NCBI RefSeq assembly: GCF_003013715.1
Contig: NC_072812.1
Coordinates: 124,001-188,000 of the forward strand
Direction of reading: 5' to 3'
DNA: 64,000 nt
From: Candidozyma auris
Lineage: Eukaryota > Ascomycota > Pichiomycetes > Serinales > Metschnikowiaceae
In this document: positions 28,717 through 37,806 of the stretch, in pieces
Layout: the number at the start of each line of letters is the position of its first letter
Position numbering within the stretch: the stretch's first letter is position 1
The notes under the pieces: generated by a model
Databases searched by the model: none
The model's input: only the letters and a program-made list of their open reading frames with translations
Told to the model about the DNA's origin: nothing
Program-made: the position numbers and the translations under genes

Positions 28717-29862
28717 ATGAGTTCAACGGAGCATGGTGATAGCCTTTTGACGGCATTGGTGTCGGGCTGCTCTTCAGCAGCGTTTGTTGCATTTGCAACT
28801 TTCCCTCTCGACTTCTTGAAAACTCTGGCCCAATTGGATAATTCTCACCAGTTGAAGAAATTCAATGCTCCTGGCTTCCAACCTTCATCGATTGCTCAGA
28901 TCATGAAGGGCAGCAGTGCTCTCGTGACGGGAAATGTGCTTAAAAACTTCACTCGGATTTTGCTGTACAATTGGTCCTCCAACTTCATGGCTATCGATTC
29001 GAGGAGCGATCAGAAGAAAACTAGCGCTCCCAGAGTGGTCATTGCGGGTGCCATGAGTGCTACCATCGAGACGTTCTTAATAATTCCTACAGAGAGGATC
29101 AAAATCACGATGATCCAAAACCAGATCTTGGCTAACGAAATTGCTAATTTTCCTGATAAGAATATCGACATCACCGGTGTCGATAAGCACCACAAGCTGC
29201 TGCAGTCCATCTTTGCTAGACAGTATGTTTCTCCCCATTCGTACTACACCCATAACTTGCTTACGCAGCTTAAGTCGGGCAAAGGTGCCCTGAAGTTCCA
29301 GCCACCAATGCATGCTGTCAAAGGACCGTCAGCTATGGATGCTCTCAAGCTTGAATTTAACAAGACACCTGCATTGACACTATTGGGTACAATCCGCCAA
29401 ATGTACGCAATTCACCAATTACGAGGATTCTTCAACGGTACGTTCATCACCTACGCGAGACAAATCGGCTCGTCCGCTGCCTGGTTTTCGACTTACAACG
29501 CCACGAGGCAATTGTTGGATCCCCATACGAAGACAGAAGAGCAGAACTGGTTTAGATTTCAACATTCTGCCTGGCAACTGATTGGGCTCCACGTCATCTC
29601 AGCTGCTGCAGTTATCGCGGCAACTCAACCTCTTGATGTCATCAAAACGCATATTCAGTCGAAGAATGGCTACATGTTGTACAAGGACTCGCTTTCTACA
29701 GCGTATAAGATATTTGTGAGGAAAGGAATCATGGGTCTTTTTGCCGGCTCAGTTCCTCGTGGTGTGAAAATCGGCATCAACGGAAGTCTTACAGCGCTTT
29801 TCTATCAATGGATAGACGGCGGCATCAACACACTCGCAACTAAAACCGTTTTTACCGATTAG
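28717..29862 (+). CDS. Mitochondrial carrier (SLC25) family protein
   Basis: Inner-membrane solute carrier with the tripartite family structure in 381 residues. The three Px[D/E]xx[K/R] motifs are FPLDFLK (about residue 28), IPTERIK (about 122) and QPLDVIK (about 305). A long insertion separates the second motif from its partner helices, making the protein longer than the usual 300. It reminds me of S. cerevisiae YFR045W, described as a citrate-related carrier, but I cannot confirm the substrate. The C-terminal SVPRGVKIGINGSLTALFYQW is typical of the last repeat. Its stop codon is only 3 bp from that of ECO1. Confidence 0.85.
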   Translation: MSSTEHGDSLLTALVSGCSSAAFVAFATFPLDFLKTLAQLDNSHQLKKFNAPGFQPSSIAQIMKGSSALVTGNVLKNFTRILLYNWSSNFMAIDSRSDQKKTSAPRVVIAGAMSATIETFLIIPTERIKITMIQNQILANEIANFPDKNIDITGVDKHHKLLQSIFARQYVSPHSYYTHNLLTQLKSGKGALKFQPPMHAVKGPSAMDALKLEFNKTPALTLLGTIRQMYAIHQLRGFFNGTFITYARQIGSSAAWFSTYNATRQLLDPHTKTEEQNWFRFQHSAWQLIGLHVISAAAVIAATQPLDVIKTHIQSKNGYMLYKDSLSTAYKIFVRKGIMGLFAGSVPRGVKIGINGSLTALFYQWIDGGINTLATKTVFTD

Positions 29863-29865
29863 CTT

Positions 29866-30609
29866 TCATGCGTTCTCAATATAGACAGGTAGGAGTACCT
29901 CACCGCTCTTGTGTTTGACACCGTTGAAGCTTTTTGCCAACTGAATTCCGGAAGTGCTTGGCTGGCTAAATGCAACTTCTCTCGGCTGCAATGTTACTCC
30001 ATGCACCAGATGATTGCACACAGCTCTTAGAAGATGCCTTCCGATACCATAGCGTCGCCACTTGGGAGCAACCCAGATTCTCGAAATACCCAATGCGATT
30101 GCTTTGTTTGTTTGATTGGGCACGAGTTCTTGCGTCAGACATACCATCCATTTGCCCTGAGTTCCTACGTCGATGATAGGTTCAGTAATGCACATACCCA
30201 CAGCTGTACTCTGGACTACAGCCACGAATGCAGATGGCTTGATAGAGCCTTGAAAATGCTTTTTCCATGCATCATTGGCTGGTGGGGCACCAAGCTCACT
30301 GTTTACGAACTCAAGTAATTTCTCAACACGCGAGATATGCGACGAAAATTTAGCATCAGCCCGAATTATCTCGATAGTAGTATCCTTTTGATTGTAACGC
30401 GCTCGAATTCTCTCCAAAGGTGTGATGACCCCACCCCATTTCCTTCCATTCACGAAACCCGAATGGTATTTTTGATGGGCATCCCTATCCGGTTTCAAAT
30501 GCGAGTGGTACGCCATTCCACATAGCTTGCATGACGTGGGGCCAACATCTTTATTGCTTGCGAAGTTCAATATTCCCTGTACCTTGCGTGGTTTACCATC
30601 GTTAGCCAT
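29866..30609 (-). CDS. ECO1: Sister-chromatid cohesion acetyltransferase Eco1
   Basis: Essential enzyme that acetylates the cohesin subunit Smc3 in S phase and so locks sister-chromatid cohesion. The 247 residues carry a C2H2 zinc finger (C27, C30, H45, H49). The GNAT-type acetyltransferase domain follows, with the acetyl-CoA loop in WVAPKWRRYGIGRHLL and the family signature AFSQPSTSGIQLAKSF. An N-terminal Q11-x-x-L (QGILNF) resembles the PCNA-interaction motif reported for Eco1 in other species. It is divergent with BNA6 over 118 bp. Confidence 0.93.
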   Translation of the reverse strand: MANDGKPRKVQGILNFASNKDVGPTSCKLCGMAYHSHLKPDRDAHQKYHSGFVNGRKWGGVITPLERIRARYNQKDTTIEIIRADAKFSSHISRVEKLLEFVNSELGAPPANDAWKKHFQGSIKPSAFVAVVQSTAVGMCITEPIIDVGTQGKWMVCLTQELVPNQTNKAIALGISRIWVAPKWRRYGIGRHLLRAVCNHLVHGVTLQPREVAFSQPSTSGIQLAKSFNGVKHKSGEVLLPVYIENA

Positions 30610-30727
30610 GTACTGAGTTGATTCTCTCTGGAGAGTAGATTCTAGGAGGTGCAGGTCGGTCGGAATTATGCGGGCACCGTTGTGAACAAATCCCCAGAAA
30701 ATTTCGCTCCAGCACCACCTTCACAAA

Positions 30728-31627
30728 ATGGCATCAAAATACGCCAACCTTCTCTCTGTTAGCGGCAAATGGAAGCAACAGATCACTGACTACTTGACGG
30801 AGGATGTCCCTTCATTTGACTATGGTGCGTTTGTCGTTGGGAACAAACCTGAAACCGCATCATTGTACATGAAAGCTGAAGGCTTGATATGTGGTGTCCC
30901 ATTCGCTGATGAAGTATTTAGACAGTGTGAACTCGAGGTTGAGTGGCATTATCAAGAGGGGCAGTACGTGACGAGTGGACAGTTGGTGAGTCTGAACGGC
31001 AAGATCGTCGTTGCAACCGTCAAAGGTCCAGCCAACAAGATCTTACTTGCAGAGAGGACGGCGCTCAATTTGCTAGCGCGATCATCGGGTATCGCTACTC
31101 AATCGTATGTGACGAAAAAGCTTGCTGACGAATCAGGATACAAGGGGTTAATTGCAGGCACCAGGAAAACGACTCCAGGCCTCAGACAGCTCGAAAAGTA
31201 CTCCATGCTTGTAGGAGGAGTAGACCCTCACAGATACGACCTCAGTTCGATGGTGATGCTCAAGGATAATCACATAGCTTCTACTGGAAGCATCACCGAG
31301 GCAGTCAAAAGTGCAAGATCAGTATGCGGGTTTGCTGTGAAGGTGGAAGTTGAAGTGAGTACCGAAAAAGATGCCAAAGAAGCCATCGACGCTGGTGCAG
31401 ACGTCATCATGTTGGACAACTTCAGCGGTCCTTCATTGCAAAAAGTTGCCCAAACTTTAAAGCAGCATTATAAGGGCTCCAATAAGAGCTTCTTGTTGGA
31501 ATGCTCAGGCGGATTGACATTGCAGAACTTGAGCACATACTTGTGCAATGATGTAGACATCTACTCGACGTCTTCCATACACCAAGGATGCAAAATTGTG
31601 GACTTTTCGTTGAAAATAAACGCTTAA
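30728..31627 (+). CDS. BNA6: Quinolinate phosphoribosyltransferase
   Basis: Enzyme of de novo NAD synthesis from tryptophan: quinolinate plus PRPP gives nicotinate mononucleotide, CO2 and pyrophosphate. The 299 residues match the usual size (S. cerevisiae 295). Conserved blocks are [20 protein letters not shown], the substrate-binding [10 protein letters not shown] and the barrel strands VEVEVST and VIMLDNF. The final SGGLTLQN block is also present. The gene is complete; its TAA abuts the stop codon of DOC1 with no base between. Confidence 0.95.
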   Translation: MASKYANLLSVSGKWKQQITDYLTEDVPSFDYGAFVVGNKPETASLYMKAEGLICGVPFADEVFRQCELEVEWHYQEGQYVTSGQLVSLNGKIVVATVKGPANKILLAERTALNLLARSSGIATQSYVTKKLADESGYKGLIAGTRKTTPGLRQLEKYSMLVGGVDPHRYDLSSMVMLKDNHIASTGSITEAVKSARSVCGFAVKVEVEVSTEKDAKEAIDAGADVIMLDNFSGPSLQKVAQTLKQHYKGSNKSFLLECSGGLTLQNLSTYLCNDVDIYSTSSIHQGCKIVDFSLKINA

Positions 31628-32671
31628 CTAGCGAATTGAGGATATGCTCTTGAGCTCGATGCTTTCAAAGCCTGTATTGAACCCGAGCACCTCATTCACG
31701 TTATTCAAAATCTTGGATGTGGTCGGATCGAATTCATTTTTGTTTTCCTCCTCTGTCTCCTCAATTGATGTCCCTTCGAGTGAATCTGCACGACGAATAG
31801 ATGTAGGCAATTCTCCGAAAGAATGATTGTTCAACAGGATCCCTGATACACTTGTGAATCCTGAGGCAATGCTGCGATCCCTCTGAACTTTTTCAGTAGC
31901 AGGTTCAGAAAGTACTGGAGCGTGAGATTTCTTACCAAGGCAACGAACGCCCCTTATGTGAGAATCCTTACCGTCCTGGTGATTTGCCAAGACGATTATT
32001 CTCACGACAAAGCACTTTAGTAGTCCATCGCCTCTCACCCCGTTGAATACGATATGCGACCACCCAATTGGCTTGTCGAGATGAACAACACACACATCTG
32101 TAAGATCCCAGATCGAGCCCCCAGCGACGATTTTTATTTTCAGCGGCGTGTACGACTCATCAAGCTGATAGTTGGTGAATATAGAGATACGCTCTAGTGA
32201 TACCTTTTTGGAGAACTGTAGAGTGATAGAGTGTGGATGGCTGAGCTGGCCGCCATCGTTGGTTTGATGCTCCATATTGTTTCCTGAGCTTCCGTCAGAC
32301 TGCCAGTATAGATCAGGGGTATCTGCTCTCAATTGAGGAATACCAAACCCTCGCTTGTGAGAGGAGAGTTTCCATGTCGCTAGCGGCGAGAGATCGAGAA
32401 GTTGAAGCTCGTCTAAATCCTTCTGCCCGCTTTTATAAAGTGCATGTTGCTGCTGTTCAAGTGAAGGCGGTTCGTGGGATACGTCTGTCTGGCTGTAATC
32501 ATGTAAGGCATCTGGATCTGGCGATCTAGGTTCTTCTTCTGGCTCGTTATCGTAACTAGCGCCTGTCCCCATTTCTGTGATTCCAGGCTGAGGCGAAGAT
32601 GAAGCATGCTGATGAGGATCGAGGGGCTCAGAGTAGTTGCCACCGTGTGGCCATTGCCCTGAGTGGGACAT
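31628..32671 (-). CDS. DOC1: Anaphase-promoting complex subunit Doc1/Apc10
   Basis: Substrate-recognition and processivity subunit of the anaphase-promoting complex. The 347 residues include an N-terminal disordered, Pro/Glu-rich region of about 85 residues. The DOC beta-sandwich domain lies at about 90-235, recognised by ATWKLSSHKRGFGIPQLRAD, TPDLYWQSDG and VRGVRCLGK-like elements. The last two residues are Ile-Arg, the IR tail by which Apc10 docks on the TPR subunit Cdc27. About 100 residues between the DOC domain and the IR tail form an acidic linker. Convergent with BNA6, tandem with SMI1. Confidence 0.88.
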   Translation of the reverse strand: MSHSGQWPHGGNYSEPLDPHQHASSSPQPGITEMGTGASYDNEPEEEPRSPDPDALHDYSQTDVSHEPPSLEQQQHALYKSGQKDLDELQLLDLSPLATWKLSSHKRGFGIPQLRADTPDLYWQSDGSSGNNMEHQTNDGGQLSHPHSITLQFSKKVSLERISIFTNYQLDESYTPLKIKIVAGGSIWDLTDVCVVHLDKPIGWSHIVFNGVRGDGLLKCFVVRIIVLANHQDGKDSHIRGVRCLGKKSHAPVLSEPATEKVQRDRSIASGFTSVSGILLNNHSFGELPTSIRRADSLEGTSIEETEEENKNEFDPTTSKILNNVNEVLGFNTGFESIELKSISSIR

Positions 32672-32826
32672 GTTGATGAAGGTTCAATGACATATGCGGC
32701 TGCCTCTTATATACGTGCGATCGCGCTAGGCTATCTAGCACTCATACTCTACGCTGATTTGAACAGTACATTTTACTTCTCTAACCAGGTGTGTTGTATG
32801 AATATTTGGTATGTGCTTGTTATCTA

Positions 32827-34320
32827 CTAGAGTTCCACTTCCGCATGAGCTTCAGAGTTCTTGTTTTCCTTCTTCTCTTCTGAGGTATCGTCGCTGTTGT
32901 TCGCCGGTGCTTCATCAGTCAATTCCTTTTTATTCGTGGCGACATCTTTTTTCTGTGTATCCCGTTTGCCTTCAGCCGAGTCATCATCTTTGGAAGTCAC
33001 CTTTGTCTCATCGCCCTTGGAGCTGTCATCGATCAAAGTCTCCTTGGGAAGCTCGACAGAGCTATCGATGTTGACAAGCTTCGCCGTGCTACCTCCACTC
33101 CTGGAAGGCGAGATTCCTTCTGCTGGACGCTGTGGCCTCTTCCTGACCGCATGAGGAGTAAATGCTGTTTGGAACTTGTCTGCGTTGGGCACGCTGTATC
33201 TCTTCAAAGCTCTTCTCTTTAAAACCTCGATGTAGCTGAGCTTACCTCTGAGTTCTGAACCAAACTCTCCGCCGTCACGGTCCAAAAATGCAAGTTCACC
33301 GTTACCTTCATCCTCATCACCAATCATGTAGTCGTCGTTCTGTGCACTGTCCAAAAATCCGTTATCGGTGTTCGACTCAGACTGATCAATTTGGAAGTTG
33401 CCGACTTCCAAGTCGGTGACAAACTGGAACAAAAACTCCTGCAAACTGTTAGCAATGACAACTTTGGTATCAAAATCACGACCAAACAAGATGATCTGGC
33501 CGCGGACGCCAGCAGGACCTGGAGCCAAGTCAAGACCAATCAAGTTACCACAAGGATCCTTCACAAGAGGAACCCATCCACGATGAATATAGTACGACTG
33601 GACGGCATTTACAGGCACAGATTTCTGGTGGGCAAGGAAGTTGTTCAACTGTCTCTCGCTATTGATAAAAGAGGCCAGCGAAGCCTCTTCAGGCAAGCTT
33701 TTCTGATGATTGATGGCAATCACCTGCTTTTCAATTCTTTCAGCCACTTTTGCCCACACAGCATACTCCTCCATGATGCTCTCCATGTCCAAGAAGGTCA
33801 AGCCCATAATCAACCCCGTGGGCTTGCCTCCCCTAAATTGGCCGTCATGGATCTTAAAGAACTGACGAACTTCTACAGGTAACGGCCCAATAGCCAAATC
33901 TTTTTCGAACTCGTTCAAGTCGGCCGTGGAAGCCCCGTCGTTCAAGCTGTCCTCCAACTCAGGGTACTCTTCCTCCAACCACTTTTCGATTCTCTCCCAC
34001 AACGAGTCAACAGGAGGCAATGGTGGGAGCCCTTCACGATTTAATGTCTGCATCTGTACGTCACCGCCTTGGTTAATCAAATTGGTTGACAGCGACCTCA
34101 ATCCAGGTCTGTAGCCAGCCACGTTTGTCGTGGAAGCTGTACGTGAGCCAACCAAAGAATGGCTCAGCGAGTTGTTTAAATCAGCTAGTCTCGCCGTGGA
34201 TGATGTAGGATCAATGGAGCCCCCAGCGGTGGAGTTCTTGTACGGAGAGCCATAACTGGCATAGTGGTCGTCGGTGGTGACAGAATGCCAAAAAGATTTG
34301 ACATTATCAAAAAAGCCCAT
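32827..34320 (-). CDS. SMI1: Smi1/Knr4 cell-wall synthesis regulator
   Basis: Hub protein that coordinates cell-wall glucan synthesis with the cell-integrity MAP kinase pathway; in Candida it affects beta-glucan and biofilm matrix. The 497 residues (S. cerevisiae 505) comprise a Ser-rich N-terminus and the globular SMI1_KNR4 domain at about 105-330 (WERIEKWLEEEYPELEDSLN, VEVRQFFKIHDGQ and LIMGLTFLDMESI). A long charged, probably disordered C-terminus, rich in Lys/Glu/Asp, follows. The upstream region contains two overlapping TTAGGG-type sites and a TGACGTGA. Confidence 0.92.
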   Translation of the reverse strand: MGFFDNVKSFWHSVTTDDHYASYGSPYKNSTAGGSIDPTSSTARLADLNNSLSHSLVGSRTASTTNVAGYRPGLRSLSTNLINQGGDVQMQTLNREGLPPLPPVDSLWERIEKWLEEEYPELEDSLNDGASTADLNEFEKDLAIGPLPVEVRQFFKIHDGQFRGGKPTGLIMGLTFLDMESIMEEYAVWAKVAERIEKQVIAINHQKSLPEEASLASFINSERQLNNFLAHQKSVPVNAVQSYYIHRGWVPLVKDPCGNLIGLDLAPGPAGVRGQIILFGRDFDTKVVIANSLQEFLFQFVTDLEVGNFQIDQSESNTDNGFLDSAQNDDYMIGDEDEGNGELAFLDRDGGEFGSELRGKLSYIEVLKRRALKRYSVPNADKFQTAFTPHAVRKRPQRPAEGISPSRSGGSTAKLVNIDSSVELPKETLIDDSSKGDETKVTSKDDDSAEGKRDTQKKDVATNKKELTDEAPANNSDDTSEEKKENKNSEAHAEVEL

Positions 34321-34801
34321 GGTGTAAGTGGGACAAGTGAACGATTTTTCAAGCTTTTAGTTGGGAATACACGCTCTTTTTTTATGAGTACTATCAGGTT
34401 AGTGATACCTTCTTTGTGATTCCTCGCGGTAGCTGCTTACAACTTTTGTGTGAGTGCGCTCACTTGCGGTGTGTGCAGGTCGACGGCCAGGAAAAGGTCG
34501 TTCCCGAAAGAGTATAAATCTTAGCTGGCAGGTGACGTGAGTGAAAATAGGGTTTAGGGTTTAGTGGTTTCGGAGATGAAGGTCGTAAATTTTGACAAGG
34601 TTACCATGTATTCCAGGATGTTTCAAGTAGAACTCCCTTGGTTTAACGCGTTGAGTGATTTTACATCGCGCCTCCTGACCGTATTTTGCAACCAAATAGT
34701 ATGCGACAACCACTCGAGGATTCATGTCTACTACAACTTATGCTGAACGTAAGGGCGGGAAGGTTGCATATGGTTTCTTGCAACGTTTGAAGATTATGAT
34801 T
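34321..34801. promoter_or_regulatory. SMI1 promoter region and GCS1 3' flank
   Basis: This 481-bp region has an A/T-rich tract near 34375. A TGACGTGA at 34533-34540 resembles a bZIP/UPR element, and a TATAAA lies near 34512. A short telomere-like repeat is listed separately. No gene was recognised here. Confidence 0.5.
34548..34564 (+). promoter_or_regulatory. Two overlapping TTAGGG-type (Tbf1-like) sites
   Basis: TAGGGTTTAGGGTTTAG contains two TAGGGTT units, of which the second (TTAGGGTT, 34554-34561) fits the Tbf1 consensus. It lies about 230 bp upstream of the SMI1 ATG. Tbf1 is a general promoter-binding factor in Candida, so a regulatory role is plausible but not shown. Confidence 0.4.
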
Positions 34802-37063
34802 CTAATTAGTCCGTGTCTGTAAGTAACTGGCAATTTCTTCACCAAAGTATTCTTCGAGAAGTGGCTGATGATGCTTGAAGTCGAGATTGGTGATGGCAAC
34901 ACTAGCTTGCACTAGGTCGTAATTGATCCGCTCGCTCACCTTAGAATCTTGCTTATAGTCAGGGTGCTTTAGAACAAAGTTTCTAAGAAAACGAGCAACG
35001 GTTGGGATCTTTCCTGATGCTCTACCACTGGTAAGCTTTAAGTAGTTTCGTATAAGCTCGAGATCTCTTGCAAACTGCCTGCTCTTGCAATGGTGACTCA
35101 GGTTTTGCCAGTTTGCAGGAAGAAGATCTGTGGCAATTAATTTGACAATCATCTTGATGAGACCTGGGAAGGTGTCCAGACCATCTATGAGCTCCTGAGC
35201 TGTGAGTTTCACATTCTGGCAGTCTTCATGCTCGACGATGCCGTTTTCGATGCCATTGTTCACTTCTACGTATCCATTGAGGTAAACGACGTTATCGTCA
35301 AAAAGATCGTTGCCATCATTAACAAAACGGTCAAACCATGTAAGGTCATACCCTTTGAAATCCTCATTGTTCAAACGCCATTGCGATGGGTTTCTAAACC
35401 AGAACTTTGCGTCCGTGGAAGCGTCCACTCCATGAGCGGTCTTCATGTTAGAATCTACCTTCGAGATAGGCATGTAGAAGTCTGGACTAAATTTGAGGAT
35501 TGCCTTGCTCACCAACGTAATAAACACAGAGTAGGCGGCGTTCTCAAAGTCAGTGAGCTGAATTTCCAAAGGCCTGAACTCGACTCGCCAACCAGGTGTT
35601 TTGGTAAGATCGTCTATGTCACTGTACAAAGCAGGTGGCTTGAATCTCAAGGTTTGCCAATTTGTTGACTGGAGATTCTCAAAATGATCATTGTCAAGAT
35701 TATTGTTTTGATTGACCCTTTCACTAAAGATAACGAGTGGATCTCTGATGAAGAGGTGGGCAAAATGGTGGGCTAAAGGCGCATCAAAAAGTTTCGTCGA
35801 TATGAGCTTGTCGTACACTTTTTTATTGATGGGCGAGTAAATGTCATTGTACGACTTCTTGAAGTATGGGTCACTGCGGTAGCCTTCATCACTCAAGTAC
35901 GAGTCGATAGACTCATAACGAGACTTGGGAATCTTCTGCACTGGCTTGCCATCCAATGTTGTGATGGTCGTATCGCCAAACTCATTAGTGATGTGATCGC
36001 CATTAACACCAGGCCCGCCTCCAAGCTTGTCAAAATGGACCTTCACTTCGTCAGGGACGTCCAAGCCACCAAAAAAATCGAGACCCCGATATGGTTTGAT
36101 ATCACGCTCCAAGAATGTTCTGTCGTCCACCGCCCCACTAATGACATTCCAGCGAACATCCTGGTTCACCAAAAAACCCTTAAAAATTGGGGCAGCAGCT
36201 GACACAGCCATGAGAATTGGCGTAAGAGGCGCCAAGGTATCGTACAAGTACCGAGCTTCGTGAATGTCTGACGGCTGTACCGTAATCTGGAGACACGAGG
36301 AGCCCATTCCAAAGCCCATCGAGTCCATGTACACATGACCCGGCTGTGAAGCGCCTAGCCAAGGTTCTTCATCTGACGGAAATAAGTCTCGTTTTGGAAT
36401 GCTATCGTCTATGAGTTTGGTGTTGGTGTCAGGATAAATGGGCAAGTTGATGGCCACCTTGTGGCCACGTCTCTTTCTGATGTTTGCTGTGAGCGTGGGG
36501 AATCTGACGTGTCTATTAATTATTTCGTCAGGCAAGAAAAGAGACTGAGATGCCGGGCCTATCGGTTTGGCTGTGGGAGACGTGAAATTCCCACATCCCA
36601 TGCGAGGATACGTTGTCAACGTCAACGGAATGATATGCTTCGGGAGCTCCGACTGCGACACCTCTCTACGCTTCACCATATTCTCCTCCACGTAGACATA
36701 GTCCAGAAGCGATTCCCCATCGTAGGGCTTAAGAGGTGTGGCTTCTATCATGTACCGACCGTACTCGGGATGAAACGAGACATTATTGTTGATAGCTTTC
36801 ATGGCGATCTCTGGCTTCAGCGGATCGTTCAAATCGTCGAGAATCAGGTCCCTGTCGATCGCCAACTTGGCCGTCTTGTTGCTCGAATCGATGTCCACCA
36901 ACATGTATTCAACCTCATCTCCCCAGTAGAAATGGTCGTTCTGTCTCTTGCCATGCTGCTTGAAAATATTGATTAGTTGCTCTATCCCATTCTCTCTTAC
37001 ATGCTCATTGTGTTTTCTCAGCTCGTGCCAGTCCAAAGGTGTCCCAAGCGATAGCAAACCCAT
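34802..37063 (-). CDS. GCS1: Glutamate-cysteine ligase (first step of glutathione synthesis)
   Basis: Gamma-glutamylcysteine synthetase, the rate-limiting ATP-dependent enzyme of glutathione synthesis; named GCS1 in Candida and GSH1 in S. cerevisiae. The 753-residue protein is slightly longer than its homologues. Conserved stretches include the active-site WGDEVEYMLVDID near residue 50, HPEYGRYMIEATP, YMDSMGFGMGSSCLQIT and the C-terminal VEFRPLEIQLTDFENAA. The start (MGLLSLGTPLDW) matches the family N-terminus. A CACGTGACTAA composite (Cbf1 plus Yap1 sites) lies about 450 bp upstream, in line with known control of this gene by sulfur and oxidative-stress regulators. Confidence 0.95.
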   Translation of the reverse strand: MGLLSLGTPLDWHELRKHNEHVRENGIEQLINIFKQHGKRQNDHFYWGDEVEYMLVDIDSSNKTAKLAIDRDLILDDLNDPLKPEIAMKAINNNVSFHPEYGRYMIEATPLKPYDGESLLDYVYVEENMVKRREVSQSELPKHIIPLTLTTYPRMGCGNFTSPTAKPIGPASQSLFLPDEIINRHVRFPTLTANIRKRRGHKVAINLPIYPDTNTKLIDDSIPKRDLFPSDEEPWLGASQPGHVYMDSMGFGMGSSCLQITVQPSDIHEARYLYDTLAPLTPILMAVSAAAPIFKGFLVNQDVRWNVISGAVDDRTFLERDIKPYRGLDFFGGLDVPDEVKVHFDKLGGGPGVNGDHITNEFGDTTITTLDGKPVQKIPKSRYESIDSYLSDEGYRSDPYFKKSYNDIYSPINKKVYDKLISTKLFDAPLAHHFAHLFIRDPLVIFSERVNQNNNLDNDHFENLQSTNWQTLRFKPPALYSDIDDLTKTPGWRVEFRPLEIQLTDFENAAYSVFITLVSKAILKFSPDFYMPISKVDSNMKTAHGVDASTDAKFWFRNPSQWRLNNEDFKGYDLTWFDRFVNDGNDLFDDNVVYLNGYVEVNNGIENGIVEHEDCQNVKLTAQELIDGLDTFPGLIKMIVKLIATDLLPANWQNLSHHCKSRQFARDLELIRNYLKLTSGRASGKIPTVARFLRNFVLKHPDYKQDSKVSERINYDLVQASVAITNLDFKHHQPLLEEYFGEEIASYLQTRTN

Positions 37064-37806
37064 GTTGAAGAGTTATATCAGAGCTGGGTGTGGCTGGAGA
37101 AAATGGAACGAATGAAATTTGAGACTTGAAGCGATGATTCACCACTTCTTTCTATCTCGGATATTCCCGAAATGTGAAAGGTGTTACTTCTAGCGGCGCT
37201 TGCAGCAGATCAACTAAAGAATAACCAAATGGCTGCTGGGAACCGGCGGTGAGTTGCAACTGAATAATAAGCAGTGGGAGTGTGTACTAACTTTTTTTGC
37301 GAAGAAGCAATGGGAGCGACGACTCGGCTCGCGAATTTAGCCTGTGAGGCAATAGCGCTAAAACGTACAGCCCCTTCTTTTTTGGGGGTGAGAAAATCGG
37401 CTCACACAACCCTACAACGTGCATGTTTGGAGATGAGGCCAAATTGGGGCATCTCACCGAGGCAGTCCATGCGGAGGAGTGAAGAAGGGGTGATTGTCTT
37501 CTGAAGATGCAATAGCACGTGACTAACAGGTGAGTTTTTCCACCTCCACCGCTTGAGGAAATTCCGTAGATAACCTCGCGATAATGTAACTCAGTGCCCT
37601 CTCAGATTGCAAAGCCACTAGTGCCGGTCTTTTGACTATAGATTTTGTAAGTGGTGGAACCAAAGAGATGGCCAATGCTGCCCAATGAAGTATTCGTAGG
37701 TTGCTTTTTAACTCTGCCGGCAATATCTGGATCTTACACCTCTCGTCAACGTTTCTTTCTATTGTTTGTTCGTATATCTATTTTACATCATTCTGAATTT
37801 AATCAC
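37064..37806. promoter_or_regulatory. GCS1 upstream region and ADE5,7 3' flank
   Basis: About 740 bp between two leftward genes. It contains the Cbf1/Yap1-like composite at 37516-37526 and a short T-tract near 37291. Small open frames are present but none resembles a gene. Confidence 0.5.
37516..37526 (-). promoter_or_regulatory. Composite Cbf1 (CACGTG) and Yap1-type (TGACTAA) site
   Basis: CACGTGACTAA: the palindromic CACGTG (37516-37521) overlaps TGACTAA (37520-37526), which read on the other strand is TTAGTCA, a Yap1 half-site. It lies 453-463 bp upstream of the GCS1 ATG. In S. cerevisiae both Cbf1/Met4 and Yap1 are reported to act on GSH1, which makes the overlap notable. Confidence 0.45.

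Noticed and set aside
34548..34564. Telomere-like repeat as sign of a chromosome end or fusion
   Set aside because: Only two units, with ordinary single-copy genes on both sides; a promoter-factor site is simpler.
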